From: Pseudomonas khavaziana
GTDB taxonomy: Bacteria; Pseudomonadota; Gammaproteobacteria; Pseudomonadales; Pseudomonadaceae
Length of the DNA: 64,000 nt
Direction of reading: 5' to 3'
Assembly (NCBI RefSeq): GCF_019145205.1
Contig: NZ_JAHSTT010000001.1
Span: 682,001-746,000 of the forward strand
The notes under the pieces were generated by a model. It was not told the origin of the DNA. It saw only the letters and a list, made by a program, of their open reading frames with translations, and made no database searches. Position numbers and translations under genes: made by a program. Numbering within the stretch: the stretch's first letter is position 1; the number at the start of each line of letters is the position of its first letter. Positions 26,501 through 33,901 of the stretch are shown in pieces.

Positions 26501-27658
26501 ATGAGCGGCGCAGTGTTCCCGTGGCGCAGCGCCAATCAGTTTGAATTGCTGATCGACGGGCCGAGTTTCTTCCCGCAGATGCTGGTGGGCATTGCCCGGG
26601 CCGAGCAGCAGGTCGATCTTGAATTGTATCTGGTCGAAGCCGGGGCCTGTGCCGATGCCATGGTGCAGGCGCTGGTGCTGGCCGCCGAGCGCGGCGTGCA
26701 GGTGCGCTGCCTGTTTGATGATTACGGCAGCCTGGCGTTTACCCTCGGGCTGCGCAAGCGCTTGATCGATGCTGGCGTGGAGTTGCGCTTCTACAATCGC
26801 TTGAATTGGCGGCGCTGGATGCGCAACCTGTACCGCGACCACCGCAAGCTGTTGCTGATCGACCAGGGGGTCGCCGTGGTCGGCGGCACGGGCGTCACCG
26901 ATGAGTTCTGGACGCCAGGGCAAGACAGCGCCGACTGGCATGAAGTGATGGTGCAGATCCGCGGCCCGCTGGTGCTGGACTGGCAGGCCCTGTTCGACCG
27001 GCAGTGGCACGCCAACGCGGCGCGCCGTGAATGGAAACCGGCGACCCATTTCGGTTTGCCGCGCTTGCCCAAGGTGCCTGCGATGGGCCCCGGCCTGGGT
27101 CGCGTGGCCTATGCCGACGCCCGTCAACACCGGGATATCCTGCAATCGCTGATCCGCGCCTTGAACAGCAGCAAGGGGCGGGTCTGGCTGGCGACGCCTT
27201 ACTTCCTGCCGACCTGGAGCGTGCGTCGTGCCTTGCGCAGGGCGGCAGGGCGGGGCGTGGATGTGCGTTTGCTGCTCACCGGGCCACGTACCGATCACCC
27301 GTCAGTACGCTACGCCGGCCATCGTTATTACCCGCGTCTGCTGCGGGCAGGCGTGCAGATCTTTGAATACCAGCCGTGCTTTTTGCACCTGAAAATGGTG
27401 CTGGTGGATGATTGGGTGAGCATTGGTTCGTGCAATTTCGATCACTGGAATTTGCGCTTCAACCTGGAAGCCAATCTCGAAGCGTTGGACCCGGGATTGA
27501 CGGCGGCGGTGGTGAGCAGTTTCGAAGCGGATTTTGCCCAGAGCCAGGCGGTGAGCCTGGAGGCATGGAAAGCGCGGCCGTTGTGGCGGCGGGTGAAGCA
27601 GCGGGTGTGGGGGTGGATTGATCGGTTGGTGGTGAACCTTCTCGACCGACGCGGCTAG
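26501..27658 (+). CDS. clsB: cardiolipin synthase B-like phospholipase D family protein
   Basis: A 385-aa protein with two HKD motifs, HRKLLLIDQGVAVVGG near residue 115 and HLKMVLVDDWVSIGSCNFD near 290. This is the arrangement of ClsB/YbhO cardiolipin synthases (E. coli ClsB is about 413 aa). It would condense phosphatidylglycerol to cardiolipin at the inner membrane; a phosphodiesterase role cannot be excluded. There is no long N-terminal membrane anchor, as in ClsB and unlike ClsA. The start follows the yceI-type stop by a single base, so expression is coupled. Confidence 0.85.
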   Translation: MSGAVFPWRSANQFELLIDGPSFFPQMLVGIARAEQQVDLELYLVEAGACADAMVQALVLAAERGVQVRCLFDDYGSLAFTLGLRKRLIDAGVELRFYNRLNWRRWMRNLYRDHRKLLLIDQGVAVVGGTGVTDEFWTPGQDSADWHEVMVQIRGPLVLDWQALFDRQWHANAARREWKPATHFGLPRLPKVPAMGPGLGRVAYADARQHRDILQSLIRALNSSKGRVWLATPYFLPTWSVRRALRRAAGRGVDVRLLLTGPRTDHPSVRYAGHRYYPRLLRAGVQIFEYQPCFLHLKMVLVDDWVSIGSCNFDHWNLRFNLEANLEALDPGLTAAVVSSFEADFAQSQAVSLEAWKARPLWRRVKQRVWGWIDRLVVNLLDRRG

Positions 27659-27678
27659 CAAGAACAATGAGGTCAAAT

Positions 27679-27780
27679 GTGGGAGGGGGCTTGCTCCCGA
27701 TGGCGGTGGATCAGCAACTCATCCAGTGACTGACACCCTGCTATCGGGAGCAAGTCGAATCGTCGCGCCGCCCCTCCCAC
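27679..27780. repeat. interrupted REPIN, GTGGGAGG family
   Basis: The left REP is intact. The right REP reads GGGAGCAAG, then about 16 foreign bases (TCGAATCGTCGCGCCG), then CCCCTCCCAC. The element therefore carries a small insertion in its right palindrome. Confidence 0.85.
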
Positions 27781-27801
27781 ATTTTTTACTGCATTTGAGG
27801 T

Positions 27802-30093
27802 TTAGAGCAGTTCAAAGGTCTGTTGCTGCACATCCTGGGAATCCAGCCCGATCTGCACATTGAACTCACCCGGTTCCGCCGCGAACTTGAGCTGGGTGTT
27901 GTAGAACTTCAAGTCCTCCTCGGTGATGGTGAAGTGCAGCGTGCGTTCTTCGCCAGCCTTGAGCATGACCTTCTGGAAGTTCTTCAGCTCCTTGATCGGG
28001 CGGATCATTGAGCCGGCCACGTCCTGGATATACAACTGCACCACGGTTTCGCCATCAACCTTGCCGGTGTTCTTCACCGTGACGCTGGCGTCGAGCTTGC
28101 CGGTCTTGTTCAGGGTGGTGGACGACAGCGCCATGTCCGCCAGGCTGAACGAGGTGTAGCTCAGGCCATAGCCAAATGGAAACAGCGGACCTGTGGTGTC
28201 ATCGAAGTACTGCGAGGTGTAGTTGCCCGGCTTGCCTGGGGTGAATGGCCGGCCAATGGTCAGGTGGTTGTAGTAGGTGGGAATCTGCCCCACCGAACGG
28301 GGGAAGGTGATCGGCAGCTTGCCCGACGGGTTGTAGTCACCGAACAGCACGTCGGCGATGGCGTTGCCCCCTTCGGTGCCGGCGAACCAGGTTTCCAGGA
28401 TCGCGTCGGCCTGCTGGCTCTCGTCGAGGATCGACAGCGGACGGCCGTTCATCAGTACCAGTACCAACGGCTTGCCGGTGGCTTTCAAGGCCTTGATCAA
28501 GTCGCGCTGGCTTTGCGGGATGTTCAAATCGGTGCGGCTCGACGATTCGTGGGACATGCCACGGGACTCGCCCACCGCCGCGACGATCACGTCGGCATTC
28601 TTTGCCGCTTTTACTGCTTCGTCGATCAGCACTTGGGCAGGGCGCGGGTCATCCACCACTTCCGGGGCGTCGAAGTTAAGGAAGTTGAGGTAATCGAGCA
28701 CCGCCTTGTCGCCGGTGATGTTGGCGCCGCGGGCATAGATCACTTTGCCCTTCTCGCCGATCACCGCGTTCAGGCCATCGAGCAGGGTCACCGATTGCGT
28801 AGGTCGGCCGGCTGCAGCCCAACTGCCCATCATGTCGATGGGTGCCTTGGCCAGCGGGCCGACGAGGGCAATGGTCGCGGATTTTTTCAACGGCAGGGTT
28901 TCGTTGTGGTTCTTCAGCAACACCAGGCTGCGGCGCGCGATGTCGCGGGCTTCGGCGCGGTGCAGGCGGCTGTCGGCGTAGGTGTCGGCCGGGTCATCCT
29001 CGGCCTTGCCGATGCGCAGGTACGGGTCCTTGAACAGGCCCATGTCGTACTTGGCGCCGAGCACTTCGCGCACGGCGTTGTCGATGTCGCTCTGCTCGAT
29101 CTCGCCGGACTTGAGCAGCCCGGGCAATTCCTTGCCGTACAGCGAGTCGTTCATGCTCATGTCGATGCCGGCCTTGATCGCCAGCTTGGCGGCTTCGCGC
29201 CCGTCCTTGGCCACGCCGTGCTTGATCAGCTCGAAGATCGCGCCGTGGTCGCTGACGGTCAGGCCCTTGAAGCCCCAGTCTCTGCGCAGCAGGTCGTTCA
29301 TCAGCCAGGTGTTGGCGGTGGCGGGCACGCCGTTGATCGAGTTCAACGCCACCATCACGCCGCCGGAACCGGCCTTGATTGCCGCGTGGTAGGGCGGCAG
29401 GTAGTCCTGGTACATCTTGACCGGGCTCATGTCGACCACGTTGTAGTCGCGCCCGCCTTCTACCGCGCCATACAGGGCGAAGTGCTTGACGCTGGCCATC
29501 AGGCTGTCGGCATTCGCGGGGCTGGTGCCCTGGAACGCCTTGACCATGACTTCGGCAATGCGCGAGACCAGGTAGGTGTCTTCACCGAACCCTTCGGAGG
29601 TGCGGCCCCAGCGTGGATCGCGGGAGATATCGACCATTGGCGCAAAAGTGATGTCGAGGCTGTCGGCAGCGGCTTCCTGGGCGGCGATGCGCCCGGAGCG
29701 GCCGATGGCGTCCATGTCCCAGCTGGAGGCCAGGGCCAGGCTGATCGGGAAAATCGTGCGGTGACCGTGGATTACGTCGTAGGCGAAGAACATCGGGATC
29801 TTCAAGCGGCTGCGCATGGCCGCGTCCTGCATTGGACGGTTTTCCGGGCGGGTGATGGAGTTGAACGTGCCACCGATACGGCCGGCGGCGATTTCCTGGC
29901 GGATCAGTTCCCGGGGCATTTCCGGGCCGATGCTGATCAGGCGCAATTGCCCGATCTTTTCATCCAGGGTCATTTGCTTGAGCAGGTCGCTGACGAAGGC
30001 GTCCTTGTCTTTGAGCGCAGCAGGCTTTGTTTCTGCCCAGACGGGGTGGGTGGCCAGAGTGGCAACAAGGCCGAGCAAACACAGCTTCTTCAT
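27802..30093 (-). CDS. bglX: periplasmic beta-glucosidase, glycoside hydrolase family 3
   Basis: A 763-aa GH3 exo-beta-glucosidase with signal peptide KKLCLLGLVATLATHPVWA. The N-terminal TIM barrel includes FAYDVIHGHRTIFPI near residue 92, RDPRWGRTSEGFGED near 155 and the nucleophile motif GLTVSDHGAIFEL near 285. The C-terminal alpha/beta sandwich (VALVGPLAKAP, AAVGESRGMSHES) and a fibronectin type III-like tail follow. The start at 30093 has AAGGATATTC upstream, and the frame's longer extension lacks support. Length matches E. coli BglX (765 aa). It stands alone, next to a REPIN. Confidence 0.92.
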   Translation of the reverse strand: MKKLCLLGLVATLATHPVWAETKPAALKDKDAFVSDLLKQMTLDEKIGQLRLISIGPEMPRELIRQEIAAGRIGGTFNSITRPENRPMQDAAMRSRLKIPMFFAYDVIHGHRTIFPISLALASSWDMDAIGRSGRIAAQEAAADSLDITFAPMVDISRDPRWGRTSEGFGEDTYLVSRIAEVMVKAFQGTSPANADSLMASVKHFALYGAVEGGRDYNVVDMSPVKMYQDYLPPYHAAIKAGSGGVMVALNSINGVPATANTWLMNDLLRRDWGFKGLTVSDHGAIFELIKHGVAKDGREAAKLAIKAGIDMSMNDSLYGKELPGLLKSGEIEQSDIDNAVREVLGAKYDMGLFKDPYLRIGKAEDDPADTYADSRLHRAEARDIARRSLVLLKNHNETLPLKKSATIALVGPLAKAPIDMMGSWAAAGRPTQSVTLLDGLNAVIGEKGKVIYARGANITGDKAVLDYLNFLNFDAPEVVDDPRPAQVLIDEAVKAAKNADVIVAAVGESRGMSHESSSRTDLNIPQSQRDLIKALKATGKPLVLVLMNGRPLSILDESQQADAILETWFAGTEGGNAIADVLFGDYNPSGKLPITFPRSVGQIPTYYNHLTIGRPFTPGKPGNYTSQYFDDTTGPLFPFGYGLSYTSFSLADMALSSTTLNKTGKLDASVTVKNTGKVDGETVVQLYIQDVAGSMIRPIKELKNFQKVMLKAGEERTLHFTITEEDLKFYNTQLKFAAEPGEFNVQIGLDSQDVQQQTFELL

Positions 30094-30331
30094 GAATATC
30101 CTTTTTCGGCTCACTGCACAGCGATAACGCTGATCGGCCAAAATGTGGGGAGCGTCTATTGTTGTTCGGGTGTTGTTCAGATAAATGCAGCACACTCTGA
30201 ACTCTTTTTCGCGCTGGGCATCTTTGTAGCTGATTGGCTCGATGCATGCCAGTGGTGGCGGATTATGCCCCAAGCGCGTCGTTTGTAGGGTTAGTCATCA
30301 AATTCCATCGAGATCGGGCAGGAGAAACATC

Positions 30332-30943
30332 ATGCAAGCAGCACAAACTTACCGCTGGGGCTTCAAGGCTGCGGCGTTGTTACTGATCAGCACCGTGCTG
30401 AGCGGTTGCGGCATCAACAATATCCCGACCCTGGACGAACAGGCCAAGGCGGCCTGGGGCCAGGTGCAGAACCAGTACCAGCGCCGTGCCGACCTGATCC
30501 CCAACCTGGTGGAAGTGGTCAAGGGCTACGCCGCCCATGAGCAAGACACCCTGACCGCGGTGATTGAAGCACGGGCCAAGGCCACCTCGATCCAGGTGGA
30601 TGCCAGCACCCTGGACAACCCGGAAAAACTCAAGCAGTTCCAGCAAGCCCAGGACGGCCTGAGCGGCGCACTCAGTCGCTTGATGGTGGTGTCCGAGCGT
30701 TATCCGGACCTCAAGGCCAATCAGAACTTCCTGGCCTTGCAATCCCAGCTTGAAGGCACCGAGAACCGTATCGCCGTGGCCCGCCGTGATTTCATCCAGA
30801 CCGTGCAAGCCTACAACACCGAAATCCGTACTTTCCCGGGCCGCCTGTGGCACACCGTGATGTACAGCGACCTGCCGATTCGCGCCACGTTTGAAGCCAC
30901 CAGTGCCGATGCCGATAAAGCACCGCAAGTGAAGTTCAAATAA
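30332..30943 (+). CDS. lemA: LemA-family lipoprotein
   Basis: A 203-aa LemA protein. A lipobox (VLSGC, Cys26) follows the hydrophobic N-terminal segment, then the family core IPTLDEQAKAAWGQVQNQYQ RRADLIPNLVEVVKGYAAHE, an EARAKATS helix and the LQSQLEGTENRIAVARRDF helix. The start at 30332 has GGAG 9 bases upstream. Two TPM-domain genes follow on the same strand (12- and 31-base gaps), a common LemA-TPM-TPM arrangement in envelope biogenesis whose function is poorly known. Confidence 0.9.
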   Translation: MQAAQTYRWGFKAAALLLISTVLSGCGINNIPTLDEQAKAAWGQVQNQYQRRADLIPNLVEVVKGYAAHEQDTLTAVIEARAKATSIQVDASTLDNPEKLKQFQQAQDGLSGALSRLMVVSERYPDLKANQNFLALQSQLEGTENRIAVARRDFIQTVQAYNTEIRTFPGRLWHTVMYSDLPIRATFEATSADADKAPQVKFK

Positions 30944-30955
30944 GGCCGCGCTGAG

Positions 30956-31690
30956 GTGTCGATGCGTTTATTACGGATAGGCCTGGCGCTGTGGCTGTTG
31001 GCCTGCGTGGGCGTGGCCCAGGCAGCGTTGACCTTCCCGGCGCTGAGCGGGCGTGTGGTGGACAGCGCGCAGATGATCGACCCGGCGGTGCGCGAGCAAC
31101 TGACCCAGCAGTTGCAGGCGCTGGAGCAAAGCTCGGGCGACCAGGTCGTGGTGGTCACCGTGCCCGACCTGCAGGGCGTGCCCATTGAAGACTACGGTTA
31201 TCAATTGGGCCGCCAGTGGGGTATTGGCCAGAAGGGCAAGGACAACGGCGCGCTGCTGATCGTCTCCCGTGATGACCGCAAAGTGCGCATCGAAGTCGGT
31301 TACGGCCTGGAAGGTGTGCTGACGGATGCGCAGTCCTGGGTGATCATCAATCAGGTGATCCTGCCCAAGTTCAAGGCCGGTAACTTCAGCCAAGGCATCA
31401 GCGACGGCGTGGCCGCGATGGTGCAGGTGGTGGGCGGCGACCCCTTGGCAGTGCCGGCCCATGTGGCAGATGCCAACTTTGCCAAGGATAATCCCGGATT
31501 TTCCATCGGCTTGTTTATCCTGCTGATCGGCGTGTTGTGGCTGTGCAATCGCATGGGCCTGCCGGTGGGCGCTATCCTGCTGGCCATTCTCAGCAGCAGT
31601 GGACGCGGTGGCGGTGGGGGAGGCGGTGGCGGTGGTTTCCGGGGCGGCGGCGGTGGCTTCGGCGGCGGCGGGGCTTCGGGGGGCTGGTAA
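30956..31690 (+). CDS. TPM-domain membrane protein, YgcG type
   Basis: A 244-aa protein with signal peptide (RLLRIGLALWLLACVGVAQA), a periplasmic TPM domain (about residues 26-150, with the VVDSAQMIDPAVREQLTQQL start and an SRDDRKVRIEVGYGLEG signature), a transmembrane helix near 185-205 (IGLFILLIGVLWLCNRMGL) and an extreme Gly-rich tail (about 35 residues, mostly Gly with Phe and Ser). Such tails are standard in YgcG proteins. The start may be GTG 30956 or ATG 30962. It is second in the LemA-TPM-TPM set. Confidence 0.87.
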   Translation: MSMRLLRIGLALWLLACVGVAQAALTFPALSGRVVDSAQMIDPAVREQLTQQLQALEQSSGDQVVVVTVPDLQGVPIEDYGYQLGRQWGIGQKGKDNGALLIVSRDDRKVRIEVGYGLEGVLTDAQSWVIINQVILPKFKAGNFSQGISDGVAAMVQVVGGDPLAVPAHVADANFAKDNPGFSIGLFILLIGVLWLCNRMGLPVGAILLAILSSSGRGGGGGGGGGGFRGGGGGFGGGGASGGW

Positions 31691-31721
31691 TGACAATAAC
31701 TAGAAAAGAGCATCTACAACC

Positions 31722-32339
31722 ATGGCATTACTGACTGAACACGAGCAACGCCAAGTCGCCGAAGCCATCGCCCGGGTCGAGAAAACAACCGACGCGGAGT
31801 TGGTAACGGTGCTGGCGGCGCGGGCCGATGACTACGCCTACATACCGTTATTGTGGGCCAGCTTGATCGCGTTGGTGGTGCCTGGCGTGGTGCACTACCT
31901 GTCGGGCTACCTGACCATGTACACCTTGCTGTTGGCGCAATGGGCGACGTTCATTGTGTTGTGCCTGGTGTTCCGCTTGCCCAAGGTCACCACCCGGCTG
32001 ATCCCGCGTTCAGTACGCCACTGGCGTGCGTCCAACCTGGCGCGCCGGCAGTTCCTGGAGCAGAACCTGCACCACACCGTGGGCAGCACCGGCGTGCTGA
32101 TTTTTGTCAGCGAGGCGGAGCGTTACGTGGAGATCCTGGTGGATGACGGGATTTCCCAGCGCCTGGATGACAGCAACTGGGATGCCATCGTCCAGGCGTT
32201 TACCCAGCAGGTGAAGCAGGGCCAGACCCTGGCCGGGTTCATCGCCTGCGTTGAAGCCTGTGGCGAGTTGCTCAAGGTGCATGTGCCGGTGACGCAAACG
32301 CGCAATGAACTGCCCAATCGCCTGGTGGTACTCGAATAG
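31722..32339 (+). CDS. TPM-domain membrane protein (second copy)
   Basis: A 205-aa protein starting MALLTEHEQRQVAEAIARVE. The TPM domain is split by two transmembrane helices (residues about 42-62 and 67-88, IPLLWASLIALVVPGVVHYL and TMYTLLLAQWATFIVLCLVF), with the second half carrying FLEQNLHHTVGSTGVLIFVSEAERYVEILVDDGI. There is no signal peptide, so the N-terminus is probably cytoplasmic. It completes the lemA-ygcG-like group. A REPIN follows. Confidence 0.83.
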   Translation: MALLTEHEQRQVAEAIARVEKTTDAELVTVLAARADDYAYIPLLWASLIALVVPGVVHYLSGYLTMYTLLLAQWATFIVLCLVFRLPKVTTRLIPRSVRHWRASNLARRQFLEQNLHHTVGSTGVLIFVSEAERYVEILVDDGISQRLDDSNWDAIVQAFTQQVKQGQTLAGFIACVEACGELLKVHVPVTQTRNELPNRLVVLE

Positions 32340-32361
32340 TCCAGCCAACTCAGTTCCAAAT

Positions 32362-32449
32362 GTGGGAGGGGGCTTGCTCCCGATGGCGGTGCACCAGTCA
32401 ACGAATCTGTTGGCTGACACACTGCAATCGGGGGCAAGCCCCCTCCCAC
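32362..32449. repeat. REPIN, GTGGGAGG family
   Basis: An inverted pair with the left unit GTGGGAGGGGGCTTGCTCCC and the right unit slightly diverged (CAATCGGGGGCAAGCC). It lies just before the methyltransferase gene. Confidence 0.9.
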
Positions 32450-32560
32450 ATTTGGATCTACTGTGGCTGCTGGAACTGACCATTGGTCAAATAACTCCGT
32501 GCCGTTGAGGGTTATCCCCCCTAAAATGCCCGGCATTCTTTGCCCGAGGCGTTTTTGTTC

Positions 32561-33778
32561 ATGTCCGTCACCGCTCAACCCGCCAACCCTGCGCCGGATC
32601 ATCACGCCCAGTTCATCCAATTGCTGAGCGCAAGCCTTGCGCAAAACGCCTTTATCAAGCTGGTGCTGGCCAAGTACGTCGGTGAGGAAGCCGAGCTGCA
32701 ACGGCTGATCATCAAGCCGGTCACCGTCAAAGACCAGCCGTGCCTGTCCTTCGTGTACCGCTACAAGACCCGCGACATCACCAAGAATTTCCCCGTGGCC
32801 GAGGGTGTGGCGGCGATTGCCGCGCTGTTGCCGGCGTCGTTCAAGAACGCGCACTTGCTGTCGCTGACCGACGAAGCCCAGTTGGAATACAGCAAGAAGA
32901 ACAAAAGTTCGCTGTTCAAAAGCAAGCCGCAGCAACTGCGTGAGGCGCCGTCGGCCGAGCATAACCGTGAAAAGAACCGCTTCCTCGACCTGAGTCGGCC
33001 GTTCCTCGCCGACCTCGGTGTGACCGACGCCAAGCAGGCGCTGATCCCATCGATGTCGCGCAAGTGGAAGCAGATCAACAAGTTCATCGAAGTGTTCAGC
33101 CATGCGCTGACGTCGTCGCCGTTGAAGCTCGATCAACCGGTGCGCGTTGCCGATTTCGGCTCGGGCAAGGGTTACCTGACCTTCGCCATCCATGACTACC
33201 TGCGCAATACCCTCAAGGCCGAGGGCGAGGTCACCGGCGTTGAATTGCGCGAAGACATGGTCTCTCTGTGCAACGCCGCCGCTGCGCGCCTTGAGCACCC
33301 GGGACTGGTGTTCAAGTGTGGGGATGTGCGCAGCGTGGCGCCGAGTGAGCTGGACGTGATGATCGCCCTGCATGCCTGCGACATTGCCACTGATTATGCG
33401 ATCCACACCGGCATCCGTTCCGGCGCGTCGATCATCATGTGCTCGCCGTGCTGCCACAAGCAGATCCGCCTGCAGATCCAGAGCCCGGCGCTGCTCAAGC
33501 CGATGCTGCAATACGGCCTGCACCTGGGCCAGCAGGCGGAAATGGTCACCGACAGTTTGCGTGCGTTGTTCCTCGAAGCCTGCGGCTATGAGACCAAGGT
33601 GTTTGAGTTCATCTCGTTGGAACATACCAACAAGAACAAGATGATTCTTGCGGTCAAGCGTGCGCAGCCTTTGGACAACGCGCAGTTGCTGGTGAAAATC
33701 CAGGAGCTCAAGGCGTTCTACCACATTACGGAACATTGCCTGGAAACCCTGCTGCGCGCCGATGGCTACCTGGCCTGA
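32561..33778 (+). CDS. class I SAM-dependent methyltransferase
   Basis: A 405-aa protein whose central Rossmann domain begins RVADFGSGKGYLTFAIHDYL near residue 193. The acidic loop lies at VTGVELREDMVSLCNAAAAR, and an SPCCHKQIRLQIQSP motif lies near 293. The SPCCHK pattern is seen in the Methyltransf_32/GSTCD-like family, some members of which act on RNA or small molecules; the substrate is unknown. The long N-terminal part (about 1-190) is probably a family-specific domain. The start is the ATG at 32561, as a TTG seven codons upstream has no ribosome site. Confidence 0.82.
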   Translation: MSVTAQPANPAPDHHAQFIQLLSASLAQNAFIKLVLAKYVGEEAELQRLIIKPVTVKDQPCLSFVYRYKTRDITKNFPVAEGVAAIAALLPASFKNAHLLSLTDEAQLEYSKKNKSSLFKSKPQQLREAPSAEHNREKNRFLDLSRPFLADLGVTDAKQALIPSMSRKWKQINKFIEVFSHALTSSPLKLDQPVRVADFGSGKGYLTFAIHDYLRNTLKAEGEVTGVELREDMVSLCNAAAARLEHPGLVFKCGDVRSVAPSELDVMIALHACDIATDYAIHTGIRSGASIIMCSPCCHKQIRLQIQSPALLKPMLQYGLHLGQQAEMVTDSLRALFLEACGYETKVFEFISLEHTNKNKMILAVKRAQPLDNAQLLVKIQELKAFYHITEHCLETLLRADGYLA

Positions 33779-33790
33779 ATACAGCGTTTT

Positions 33791-33891
33791 TGTAGGAGCG
33801 AGCTTGCTCGCGAAAAACATAAGGACGCTTCGGGGCATCAGGTGCCCTCGTGTCAGCGTTGGCGATTTTCGCGAGCAAGCTCGCTCCTACA
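33791..33891. repeat. REPIN, GTAGGAGCGAGC family
   Basis: Inverted copies of TGTAGGAGCGAGCTTGCTCG, separated by about 60 bases, in the gap between the convergent methyltransferase and TonB receptor genes. Confidence 0.92.
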
Positions 33892-33901
33892 GGTTCAGCG
33901 A

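Noticed and set aside
28264..30288. A 674-codon open frame on the plus strand opposite bglX
   Set aside because: It is antisense to the GH3 gene, Val/Gln/Gly-biased, with no motif or ribosome site.
32123..33838. A 571-codon minus-strand frame covering the methyltransferase
   Set aside because: It spans a REPIN and the antisense of two clear genes, which no real protein would.
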